Assembly (NCBI GenBank): GCA_017550285.1
Contig: JAFZPP010000017.1
Coordinates: 54,832 to 118,831, forward strand
Direction of reading: 5' to 3'
From: Oscillospiraceae bacterium
Lineage (GTDB): Bacteria; Bacillota; Clostridia; Oscillospirales; Ruminococcaceae
DNA: 64,000 nucleotides
Below, piece by piece: positions 17,113 through 23,729 of this stretch. How positions within the stretch are numbered: the first letter of the stretch is position 1; each line of letters opens with the position of its first letter. The notes below the pieces were generated by a model. That model saw only the letters and a list, made by a program, of their open reading frames with translations. It did no database searches and was not told where the DNA came from. Made by a program: the position numbers and the translations under genes.

Positions 17113-18081
17113 ATGGATGACCAGAAAAGCCTAGAGGCACAGCTCCTCGGAGATATGGGATATGAGGATCCGCGCAAAGCAGCACAGCCGCAGGTACAGT
17201 ATCAGGAGCTGAGCGCCGAGCAGATCGCAATTTTACAGCAGCAGAGAGCCGCAAAGGGTCAGCCGCCCTATACGGAGGAGGAAATCGCCGAGCTGAAGGC
17301 AGATTTCATCGAGCGTCAGCGGACACAGGCGATGCAGGCGGCAATGGCAGCACAGGCAGAGGCACAGAAGGCAGCCGCAGCCGCACTGCTCGCAGAGCCG
17401 GAGGATTATTCCCAGCCGGAGCGCAAGCCGCAGCATGAGGCACTGCCGCAGGTCGATGCAAGCGCTCTGCTCGAAGAGCCCGCACCGGAGCCCGAGCGCA
17501 AGGTTGTGTTCAATCAGGAGGATTTGCAGGCAGCAAAGATGTCCGCTGCAAAGCGAGCAAGCGAAAGCCTGAAAGAGATTCCCGCGCAGACTGCCGAACA
17601 GCAGAAGCGTGCCCGTGAGGAAATGGCACTGCTCCGCGTACAGCAGCAGGAGGAGCTTGCGGCAAAGGGCTTTACGCTCTCAATCATTCTGACCGTGCTC
17701 GGTGTACTTGCCGGCGCATGTACAATCCTGTTCTCCGCAGGCAGCTATCCGGATCCGGATAATATCCCGGGCGTCTTCAAATTCTTTGATACATGCTATC
17801 TGCTGCTCGGTCTGGCAATGGTCGGACTGGCAATCACGATTGTCCTGCGTGTCAGACAGGTCAAGGGTCTGACGTCATTTGTCTTCGCGCTGAATGCGAT
17901 CATCATGCTGATTCCGGGCATTGTCTCGCTGCTTTCTGAGAAGAAGAATGCATCCGGCGGCGGCATTGTCTGCGCAGGCTATGTCCTCTCGATGATCCTC
18001 AGCATTGTCGTTGTGTTCATTATGTCCACGAGCGACAAGATCGGCGCACACTATAAAAAGAGCGAAATCATGTATGACTGA
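17113..18081 (+). CDS. Membrane protein with long Gln/Glu/Ala-rich cytoplasmic head
   Basis: 322 residues. Residues 1-190 are hydrophilic and rich in Gln, Glu, Ala and Lys, with alternating helical, coiled-coil-like segments (for example AMQAAMAAQAEAQKAAAAA). Four transmembrane helices follow between about 195 and 315. I recognise no family. ATG 17113 is chosen because AAAAAGGAG lies upstream; an earlier ATG at 17053 is at the promoter's start site. trmO overlaps its last 8 nt, so the two are co-translated. Confidence 0.8.
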   Translation: MDDQKSLEAQLLGDMGYEDPRKAAQPQVQYQELSAEQIAILQQQRAAKGQPPYTEEEIAELKADFIERQRTQAMQAAMAAQAEAQKAAAAALLAEPEDYSQPERKPQHEALPQVDASALLEEPAPEPERKVVFNQEDLQAAKMSAAKRASESLKEIPAQTAEQQKRAREEMALLRVQQQEELAAKGFTLSIILTVLGVLAGACTILFSAGSYPDPDNIPGVFKFFDTCYLLLGLAMVGLAITIVLRVRQVKGLTSFVFALNAIIMLIPGIVSLLSEKKNASGGGIVCAGYVLSMILSIVVVFIMSTSDKIGAHYKKSEIMYD

Positions 18082-18778
18082 ACACAGCATCCTGCAAATC
18101 GAACCGATTGCAGAGATCCGGACGGACTTCCGCGAGAAATTCGGACTGCCGCGTCAGAGCGGTCTGGTACCGGAACTGCGCGGCGAGATCGTATTCCGTC
18201 CGGCATACAGCCAGCCGGAGGCAGTCAGAGGCATCGAGGCATTTTCGCATCTCTGGCTGATCTGGGGCTTTCATGCAGCACAGAAGCAGGCGGGAAAGGG
18301 CTGGTCGGCAACAGTCCGGCCGCCGCGCCTCGGCGGAAATACAAGGCTCGGCGTATTCGCAACCCGCGCGCCGTACCGCCCGAATCCGCTGGGGCTTTCC
18401 TGTGTCAGACTGGAAGCGGTCTGTGCGGAGGAACAGCCTGTCCGGCTGCTGGTATCCGGCATTGATCTGCTGGACGGCACCCCGATTTACGATATCAAGC
18501 CCTATATTCCGGTCGCTGACTGCAAGCCGGAAGCATCCGAGGGCTATACAGCCGAGACAAGGCAGCATGCGCTGACGGTCAATTTTCCGACAGAGCTGCT
18601 TGCTCAGCTGCCGGCTGAAAAGCAGCAGGCAGCGCTTGATGTCCTGCGGCTTGATCCGCGTCCGGGCTATTCGGATGATCCCGACCGCATCTACGGCATC
18701 AGCTTTGCAGGCTGCGATATCCGCTTTCGGGTCGCAGATGCGGTTCTGACCGTCTGCGAAGTGGTCACTGCAAATTAA
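18074..18778 (+). CDS. trmO: tRNA (N6-threonylcarbamoyladenosine37-N6)-methyltransferase TrmO
   Basis: 234-residue member of the TrmO/YaeB/VirR family, which methylates t6A37 in tRNA using S-adenosylmethionine. Visible motifs: IRTDFREKFGLPRQ, FSHLWLIW, GVFATRAPYRPNPLGLS (the core SAM and substrate motif), and GIDLLDGTPIYDIKPY. The C-terminal RPGY..D....Y motif is also present. The ATG at 18074 overlaps the preceding stop codon by 8 nt (ATGACTGA). Confidence 0.93.
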   Translation: MTEHSILQIEPIAEIRTDFREKFGLPRQSGLVPELRGEIVFRPAYSQPEAVRGIEAFSHLWLIWGFHAAQKQAGKGWSATVRPPRLGGNTRLGVFATRAPYRPNPLGLSCVRLEAVCAEEQPVRLLVSGIDLLDGTPIYDIKPYIPVADCKPEASEGYTAETRQHALTVNFPTELLAQLPAEKQQAALDVLRLDPRPGYSDDPDRIYGISFAGCDIRFRVADAVLTVCEVVTAN

Positions 18779-18791
18779 AAGGAGTAACAAT

Positions 18792-19190
18792 ATGGCAAAG
18801 CTATATGAATCCGGAGAAAATTATCTTGAAACCATCCATGTGCTGCATCTGCAAAACAGCTACGTGCGCGCCGTGGATATCGCACATGAAATGGATGTCT
18901 CGAAGCCGAGCGTCAGCCGCGCTATGGGCATTCTGCGCGACGGCGGCTTCATTGAGATCGCCGAGGACGGCAACATCACACTGACGGACAGCGGCAAAGA
19001 GGTTGCCGAACGAATCTATGAGCGGCATCTGGTGTTGTCGCAGTGGCTGATTGACCTCGGTGTCTCGCCGGAAACCGCAGCCGAGGACGCCTGCAAAATG
19101 GAGCACGATATCAGCATCGAGTCCTTTCAGGCACTCAAGGCGCATCTGCGTGCAGAGCATCCGAACGTCCGGCTTGAAGCAGAAGCATAA
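18792..19190 (+). CDS. DtxR/MntR-family metal-dependent regulator
   Basis: 132 residues. The N-terminal winged helix (YLETIHVLHLQNSYVRAVDIAHEMDVSKPSVSRAMGILRDGGFIEI region) and the metal-binding/dimer helix with ERHLVL and CKMEHDIS place it in the DtxR/MntR family, which represses metal-uptake genes when Fe2+ or Mn2+ is bound. The Cys-Lys-Met-Glu-His (CKMEHDI) and His of ERH are typical metal ligands. No SH3-like domain, so it is MntR-sized. AAAAGGAG precedes the ATG; trmO ends 13 nt upstream. Confidence 0.92.
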   Translation: MAKLYESGENYLETIHVLHLQNSYVRAVDIAHEMDVSKPSVSRAMGILRDGGFIEIAEDGNITLTDSGKEVAERIYERHLVLSQWLIDLGVSPETAAEDACKMEHDISIESFQALKAHLRAEHPNVRLEAEA

Positions 19191-19242
19191 CCGCACAGAT
19201 ACGTAAAAAGAAAGAGAACCCCGAATCCAAAGGAGCAGCAAC

Positions 19243-20109
19243 ATGAATCTCAATGCATTTTTCCGCAGCGCAAAATTCCGCGTTCTGCTGTGTCTGCTTG
19301 CGCTGCTGACGGGCATCATGCTTTATTCGCTGAAATCCGGCGCACATACGGATTATCTCACAAGGATGATGCAGCATATCAGCGCACCGGCGCGCAAGGC
19401 ATCCGCTGCGATTACCGGCGAGGTCAACGAACATCTCGATACCTATTTCGGCTCCAAGGCATACCGCGACGAAAATGCGCGTCTGCGGAAGGAGATCGCC
19501 GCGCTCAATGAGCAGCTCATCGGCTATGACGATGCAATCGAAGAGCTCGAAGCACTCCGCGACCAGCTCGGCATCAAGCAGAAGCACCGTGATTTCGTTC
19601 TTTCCGAGCCGTGCAAGGTGCTGATGCCCGTTGCAAATGACCTGACCCACAGCTTTCTGATAGATCAGGGCGAGGAGGACGGCATTACGCTGAATGCACC
19701 GGTAATCTGCGCCGACGGTCTGATCGGCGTCATCACGGAGCTCAGCGCGCATTATGCAACCGTCACGACCATGCTTTCGCCGGAGCTTTCGATCGGCGCC
19801 GTCATCCTGCAAACGGGCGACAGCGGCATTGTCGAGGGCGATCTGCGCTATGCGGTCGATGACCGCGCCGTCATGATGTACATTGACGAGCACAGCACGG
19901 CGAAGGAAGGCGACCTGATCATCACCGCAGGCACAACCGGTCTGTTCCCCTACGGACTTCCGGTCGGCAATGTAACGGAGATCGACCTGGAAGAAAGCGG
20001 ACTTTCCAGAACCGCACGTCTTGCACCGTCCGTCGATTTCTCGAAGCTCGAATCGGTGACGGTTCTGCTGGATTTTGAAGGAAAGGGTGAGTCCTTCGGT
20101 GAAAGCTAA
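19243..20109 (+). CDS. mreC: Rod-shape determining protein MreC
   Basis: 288 residues: a short cytoplasmic N-terminus, one transmembrane helix (about 13-30), a coiled coil (about 70-110, rich in Leu/Glu/Arg) and two beta domains. The family features DENARLRKEIAALNEQL, APVICADGLIGVIT, SIGAVI and TAGTTGLFPYGLPVG are clear. MreC links the MreB cytoskeleton to cell-wall synthases outside the membrane. AAAGGAGCAGC precedes the ATG. mreD overlaps the end; mreB is not adjacent. Confidence 0.95.
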   Translation: MNLNAFFRSAKFRVLLCLLALLTGIMLYSLKSGAHTDYLTRMMQHISAPARKASAAITGEVNEHLDTYFGSKAYRDENARLRKEIAALNEQLIGYDDAIEELEALRDQLGIKQKHRDFVLSEPCKVLMPVANDLTHSFLIDQGEEDGITLNAPVICADGLIGVITELSAHYATVTTMLSPELSIGAVILQTGDSGIVEGDLRYAVDDRAVMMYIDEHSTAKEGDLIITAGTTGLFPYGLPVGNVTEIDLEESGLSRTARLAPSVDFSKLESVTVLLDFEGKGESFGES

Positions 20110-20680
20110 GCAGCAAAAGCCGCTCCGTCAGCGCCGGACAAGCTCTGAGCAGCGGACAAGGCGGCGCAATCTCATCCGCAGGGCGCTGAGTCTCCTGCTT
20201 CTGCTGCTCTGTATTATCCCGATGCTCGGCGGCGGATTGCAGCCGCTCTGGGTGATTCCGGCAGCAGTCTGCATCTGCATGAATGAGGATTTGTATTTCT
20301 GCATGGCAGCAGGTGTAATCGCCGGCTTCGGCATCGACCTTGCCTGCGGCAGCGTGCTCGGCGTCAATGCGATCTACATGGTGATTCTCTGTACGGCAGT
20401 CTGCCTGCTGTTCGAGCAGATTCTGCGCCGCAGTTTCCTGCATTATTTTGTCCTGACGGCAGCAGGTGTCTTTCTGCACGGCATGCTGTGCTGGCTGCTG
20501 ACGGTCGGTATATTCCGCACCGAAGGCAGAGAGTTCTTCTGGGGCAAAATCCTGCTCCCCTCCGCCCTGCTGACGCTTGCCGCAGCGGTACCGGTTTATC
20601 TGCTGTATTATCCGCTCTCGCGCCTGCTGACGAAGCGTGTCCGTTCCATGGATGCCGCAGCAATCCGGCGTGATCTGTGA
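20099..20680 (+). CDS. mreD: Rod-shape determining protein MreD
   Basis: About 193 residues with a basic cytoplasmic start and five to six transmembrane helices; GFGIDLACGSVLGVNAIYMV is the conserved MreD 'D-x-x-x-G-x-x-x-G' helix. It is the membrane partner of MreC in the elongasome. The start is uncertain: TTG 20075, GTG 20087 and GTG 20099 are all in frame. I prefer GTG 20099, since AAGGAAAGG (20079-20086) could serve it; it overlaps mreC by 11 nt. The usual third partner (PBP2) is missing downstream. Confidence 0.88.
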   Translation: MKAKQQKPLRQRRTSSEQRTRRRNLIRRALSLLLLLLCIIPMLGGGLQPLWVIPAAVCICMNEDLYFCMAAGVIAGFGIDLACGSVLGVNAIYMVILCTAVCLLFEQILRRSFLHYFVLTAAGVFLHGMLCWLLTVGIFRTEGREFFWGKILLPSALLTLAAAVPVYLLYYPLSRLLTKRVRSMDAAAIRRDL

Positions 20681-20709
20681 TGCAGCAATCCTCCGTCATA
20701 TGATTTCTG

Positions 20710-20732
20710 ACCACGCTGATCACCGGCGTGGT
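20710..20732 (+). terminator. Weak hairpin after mreD
   Basis: 7-bp stem accacgc (20710-20716) with gcgtggt (20726-20732), followed by TTCTGATTCT only. The rest of 20681-20995 holds the promoter of the LytTR operon and its leader. Confidence 0.5.
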
Positions 20733-20806
20733 TTCTGATTCTCTGCCGCACGCGACAAATTATCATATATCTTTCATAATTCATCATATTTTTTTCGTTT
20801 GAAACA

Positions 20807-20835
20807 TTGCAAAATGCGTCAGAATGTGGTATAAT
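20807..20835 (+). promoter_or_regulatory. Promoter of the LytTR/histidine kinase operon
   Basis: TTGCAA (20807-20812), 17-nt spacer, TATAAT (20830-20835). The leader to 20996 can form small hairpins (gaccg/cggtc and gccgt/acggc). Confidence 0.75.
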
Positions 20836-20995
20836 AGTATTGTACCATTTGTAATCGCAGAAAGATAATATACAAATAATATAGAAGCACAATATCATAT
20901 TGTTCCTTTCATTTGATTTGACCGACTGCACGGTCTGCTGTGCATTCTGCCGTATTTAACGGCGGCACGGCTTGTTTTCGTTTGGGGAGGTTAAA

Positions 20996-21688
20996 ATGAA
21001 AATAGCTGTTTGCGATGACGAACCGCTGATCTGCAAGGAGATAATCCGACGGATTCGGCAGCTCTCGCCGGCTGAGGATGTATTTGAATATCACAACGGC
21101 AAGGAACTTCTGGACAGCGGTCTGTCCTTTGAACTGGTCTTTCTGGATATTGACATGCCGGAAATGGACGGAATGGAAACCGCCGCGGTACTCAGCCGCC
21201 GGCGTCGGGATACACTGATTATTTTTCTGACCGCCAGCAGCGAACACATTCGAGATGCCTTCAAGGTTCGCGCATTCCGGTATATCTGCAAGCCCGTTCA
21301 GCCGGAGGAATTCCATGAGGCATTCTTCTCGGCGAAAAATGAGCTCTGCGAGCGCGTGATGATTTCCGTCCGCCATGACCACATGACCTGTACAATCCTG
21401 CTCGATGATGTGATCTGCTTTGAAGCCTACGGCGACGGCACATACATCTACACGGAGGAAACCGTCTATACATCCGCACGCTCCCTGAAATCATGGCTTG
21501 AACAGATCGGCGACCACTGCTTTTATCAGGTTCACCGCGCCTATGCTGTCTCGCTCCGGTACATCCTGAGCATCGACACAAACGGCATCGTCATGCGCGG
21601 ACTGAATATGGAAATCCCGATCTCGCGCCGCAGCCGTACCGGACTGAAAGAAGCGTTCCTTGCCTATATGAAGGAGAACGCGAGGTGA
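20996..21688 (+). CDS. LytTR-family response regulator (AgrA-like)
   Basis: 230 residues: a receiver domain (1-120) with the acidic pair CDDEP, phosphoacceptor Asp51 in FLDIDMPEMDG, the Thr of FLTASS and Lys of CKP; then a LytTR DNA-binding domain (about 130-228) with the typical VICFEAYGDGTYIYT and FYQVHRAYAVSLRYI segments. It is the transcriptional output of a quorum-type two-component system with the kinase next door. ATG 20996 follows GGGGAGG. Confidence 0.93.
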   Translation: MKIAVCDDEPLICKEIIRRIRQLSPAEDVFEYHNGKELLDSGLSFELVFLDIDMPEMDGMETAAVLSRRRRDTLIIFLTASSEHIRDAFKVRAFRYICKPVQPEEFHEAFFSAKNELCERVMISVRHDHMTCTILLDDVICFEAYGDGTYIYTEETVYTSARSLKSWLEQIGDHCFYQVHRAYAVSLRYILSIDTNGIVMRGLNMEIPISRRSRTGLKEAFLAYMKENAR

Positions 21689-21694
21689 TGATTC

Positions 21695-23002
21695 TTGGAT
21701 CTGACTGCATTTTTCTATCAGATCTGCCGATTCGGAATTGAATTCCTGAAAATGTATCTGGTCTGCTTTCTGCTGTTTCAGCAGACGCCGAGGCGGATGA
21801 AGATTACGGTTCCGGCAGTAACAGCCGCACATCTGATCTGCGCGGGACTGTGCATGGTTTTTTCCGGCAAGTCGGAATCGCTGATTGTCTGGATTACGGT
21901 TTCCGCCTGCTGCTTTGCGATTGCACAGACCAGACTTTCCAAGAGCCTGTCTCTGCTCGCATATCCGGTCGTATCCGTTCTGGATATCACCGTCGGACTG
22001 CCGTTTCTGTTCATTCGCGGCATCGGACTGGAATCCCTGACTGAGAATAAGCTGGAAACCCTGTTTGCCAATATGTTCTCGATTCCGCTGCTGCTGCTGC
22101 TCGGCGTGATTATCCGGATCGTATCCGGCAAGCGAAAGCATTTTCAGATTCGCGTCAAGCTGATCCTGCCGGTCATTCTGATTCTGTTCACGCTCAGCCT
22201 GCTGGAAATGTCTGCGTATATGATCGCAGCGGTCCTGACGGATCGGATCAGACTGTTTGTGATGTTCAGCCTGATCGCCGCAAATATCCTGAGTCTCCTG
22301 ATCTGCTTCCTGCTGATGCGCAGCGACTCGCATAATCTGCTGCTGACCAAGGAAAGCGAGATCATGCAGAAGCAAATGGAAATGCAGAATCAGCACTATA
22401 TGCGCCTCATGGAGAAATCCGAGGAGCTGCGCAGCTTCCGGCATGATATCCGGAATCATATCTACTGTATGCGAGTCCTGCTGGATGAAGGCAAAACGCA
22501 GGAGCTGAAAACATACATGGACAAAATGGACGTTATGGTGCATGCCGTCGGCGGCGGCATCCGCAGCGGCAATAAGCTGCTCGATGCAATTCTCGGCGAG
22601 CTTGTGAACAAATACAGCGACGTCAAGCTGAAACTGAACGGCAGCTATCCGGATGTCAGTTCCCTTTCGGATACGGATTTCTGCACGATCTTCTTCAATG
22701 CGCTGAGCAATGCATTTGAAGCAGCGGAACGTACAGAGGAAAAGCAGGTCGAAATCTCGGTGCGCACACTGGAAACGCATATGCTCTTTACGGTTTCCAA
22801 TTCAGCCGTGTCAGCCCCGCAGATGCGTCACAATCGCTATATCTCCACGAAACAGGAGGCAGGCCACGGATACGGCATGTCCAACATGATCGAATGCCTG
22901 AATAAGAATCAGCTGCAATACGATGCCGAGTTTCAGGACGGAATTTACACGCTGAATATCTACTTTTTGAATGCCCTTGTGCCGTTCACCGAAAAAAATT
23001 GA
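21695..23002 (+). CDS. AgrC-like sensor histidine kinase (GHKL type)
   Basis: 435 residues. Six or seven hydrophobic helices fill the first 210 residues. The dimerisation helix carries the phosphoacceptor His250 in SFRHDIRNHIY, and the ATPase domain has the N box NALSNAFEAAER and G box GHGYGMSNM. This is the AgrC/ComD/FsrC class, which senses secreted peptides. The start is a TTG, 6 nt after GAGGTGAT, an extended Shine-Dalgarno that overlaps the response-regulator stop. No AgrB or AgrD-like gene is next to it; a peptide-encoding RNA follows at once. Confidence 0.92.
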   Translation: MDLTAFFYQICRFGIEFLKMYLVCFLLFQQTPRRMKITVPAVTAAHLICAGLCMVFSGKSESLIVWITVSACCFAIAQTRLSKSLSLLAYPVVSVLDITVGLPFLFIRGIGLESLTENKLETLFANMFSIPLLLLLGVIIRIVSGKRKHFQIRVKLILPVILILFTLSLLEMSAYMIAAVLTDRIRLFVMFSLIAANILSLLICFLLMRSDSHNLLLTKESEIMQKQMEMQNQHYMRLMEKSEELRSFRHDIRNHIYCMRVLLDEGKTQELKTYMDKMDVMVHAVGGGIRSGNKLLDAILGELVNKYSDVKLKLNGSYPDVSSLSDTDFCTIFFNALSNAFEAAERTEEKQVEISVRTLETHMLFTVSNSAVSAPQMRHNRYISTKQEAGHGYGMSNMIECLNKNQLQYDAEFQDGIYTLNIYFLNALVPFTEKN

Positions 23003-23020
23003 CCGTTTGACGAAAAACAC

Positions 23021-23049
23021 TTGCATTTCTGAGGCACTTGTGCTATAAT
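23021..23049 (+). promoter_or_regulatory. Promoter of the peptide-encoding RNA
   Basis: TTGCAT (23021-23026), 17-nt spacer, TATAAT (23044-23049). Direct repeats CACTTG (23019-23024 and 23035-23040), and TTGAC twice at 23000-23012, lie over or just upstream of the -35 element and could be regulator sites. Confidence 0.75.
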
Positions 23050-23118
23050 AAAAAACGGAGTGAAAAAGGGGACACACACTCCGTAAGTTATGAGAAACCG
23101 AAACATGGAGGAGTAACC

Positions 23119-23175
23119 ATGCAGTATCTGGCTGCCAGTTTTGATTGGATTCTCTGGTTCTTACCGTGGATGTAA
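23119..23175 (+). CDS. 18-residue Trp-rich hydrophobic peptide
   Basis: ATG with GGAGGAG (23107-23113) 5 nt upstream, then 17 codons and TAA. The peptide has three Trp, two Phe and three Leu, one Asp as its only charge, and ends DWILWFLPWM. It has no leader or Gly-Gly processing site and no modification genes next to it. It could be a secreted signal, a membrane-active (delta-haemolysin-like) peptide, or a leader whose translation controls the RNA. I infer it is translated from the excellent start context. Confidence 0.65.
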   Translation: MQYLAASFDWILWFLPWM

Positions 23176-23392
23176 TCTGATCAAAGGGATGAAACAAAGG
23201 TATTGTGCATCCGGCAATCGCGGCGGATCCCCGTTGACGCAGCACACAACGTGATATGCGTGGGATTCCGCGTATGCCGATGCGAAAAAACATCGGTTTT
23301 CAAAAATATTGGTGATATCAGACCGGAAAGACGGAATTCCGGCTGGAAGGTCTGTTATTATAATTTTCTCGTTCCATTCTCTTTCACCCAAG

Positions 23393-23428
23393 CCCGACTG
23401 ATTTGGATGCAGTCGGGTGTTTTTTTTG
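23393..23428 (+). terminator. Terminator of the peptide RNA
   Basis: 8-bp stem cccgactg (23393-23400) with cagtcggg (23410-23417), followed by a run of nine T residues. Confidence 0.92.
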
Positions 23429-23434
23429 CATCGG

Positions 23435-23476
23435 AATAAAAGAAACGAACCTGATTCCCGTCTGAGAATCAGGTTC
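23435..23476 (-). terminator. Terminator after tRNA-Leu
   Basis: 12-bp perfect stem, 23446-23457 with 23465-23476; on the minus strand it is followed by TTTCTTTTATT. It is tail to tail with the peptide RNA terminator. Confidence 0.9.
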
Positions 23477-23490
23477 GTTGTGTTATAGTA

Positions 23491-23572
23491 TGCACCTGAC
23501 AGGACTTGAACCTGCACGCCTTGCGGCATTGGAACCTAAATCCAACGTGTCTGCCAGTTTCACCACAGGTGC
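23491..23572 (-). tRNA. tRNA-Leu (anticodon UAG)
   Basis: The minus strand gives a 7-bp acceptor stem GCACCTG/CAGGTGC with discriminator A (23491), D arm with GTGG..AACTGGCAGAC, anticodon arm TTGGA-TTTAGGT-TCCAA with UAG at the centre, a long variable arm (GCCGCAAGGC) as in type II tRNAs, and the T arm GGTTCAAGTCC. The 3' CCA is not encoded. It has its own promoter (23622-23650) and terminator. Confidence 0.95.
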
Positions 23573-23621
23573 AAATGGTTTATGAATTGAGCAAAACATC
23601 CCCTTTTGATCTGACTGTACT

Positions 23622-23650
23622 ATTATAACAGTTATCGTCCCTTTTGTCAA
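23622..23650 (-). promoter_or_regulatory. Promoter of tRNA-Leu
   Basis: On the minus strand TTGACA (23645-23650), 17-nt spacer, TATAAT (23622-23627). Confidence 0.9.
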
Positions 23651-23654
23651 GCGT

Positions 23655-23714
23655 CAAAAACAGCAGCCGGATATACAGCAGAAAAGCGAACCGCTTTCCT
23701 TACCGTATATCCGG
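23655..23714 (-). terminator. Terminator after the GH3 gene
   Basis: 10-bp stem ccggatatac (23667-23676) with gtatatccgg (23705-23714), enclosing an inner aaagcg/cgcttt hairpin; the minus strand continues CTGCTGTTTTTG. Confidence 0.85.
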
Positions 23715-23729
23715 TCAGCTGATATGCAA

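Larger units (their letters stand above)
23056..23428 (+). ncRNA. RNAIII-like transcript carrying a small peptide gene
   Basis: A self-contained transcription unit: consensus promoter, a perfect 8-bp hairpin at the predicted 5' end (23055-23062 with 23077-23084), an 18-codon gene with strong ribosome-binding site (23119-23175), about 200 nt of structured untranslated RNA (cagacc 23319-23324 with ggtctg 23349-23354, enclosing the self-complementary cggaattccg 23332-23341), and a strong terminator. Size (about 370 nt), plan and position beside an AgrC/LytTR pair recall staphylococcal RNAIII; homology is not claimed. Confidence 0.6.

Noticed and set aside
23203..23390. Peptide RNA as an antisense partner of tRNA-Leu
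   Set aside because: Its terminator ends before the tRNA region, and the two units are tail to tail with separate terminators.
23203..23439. 78-codon frame inside the peptide RNA
   Set aside because: No ribosome site, and it reads through the terminator stem and T run.
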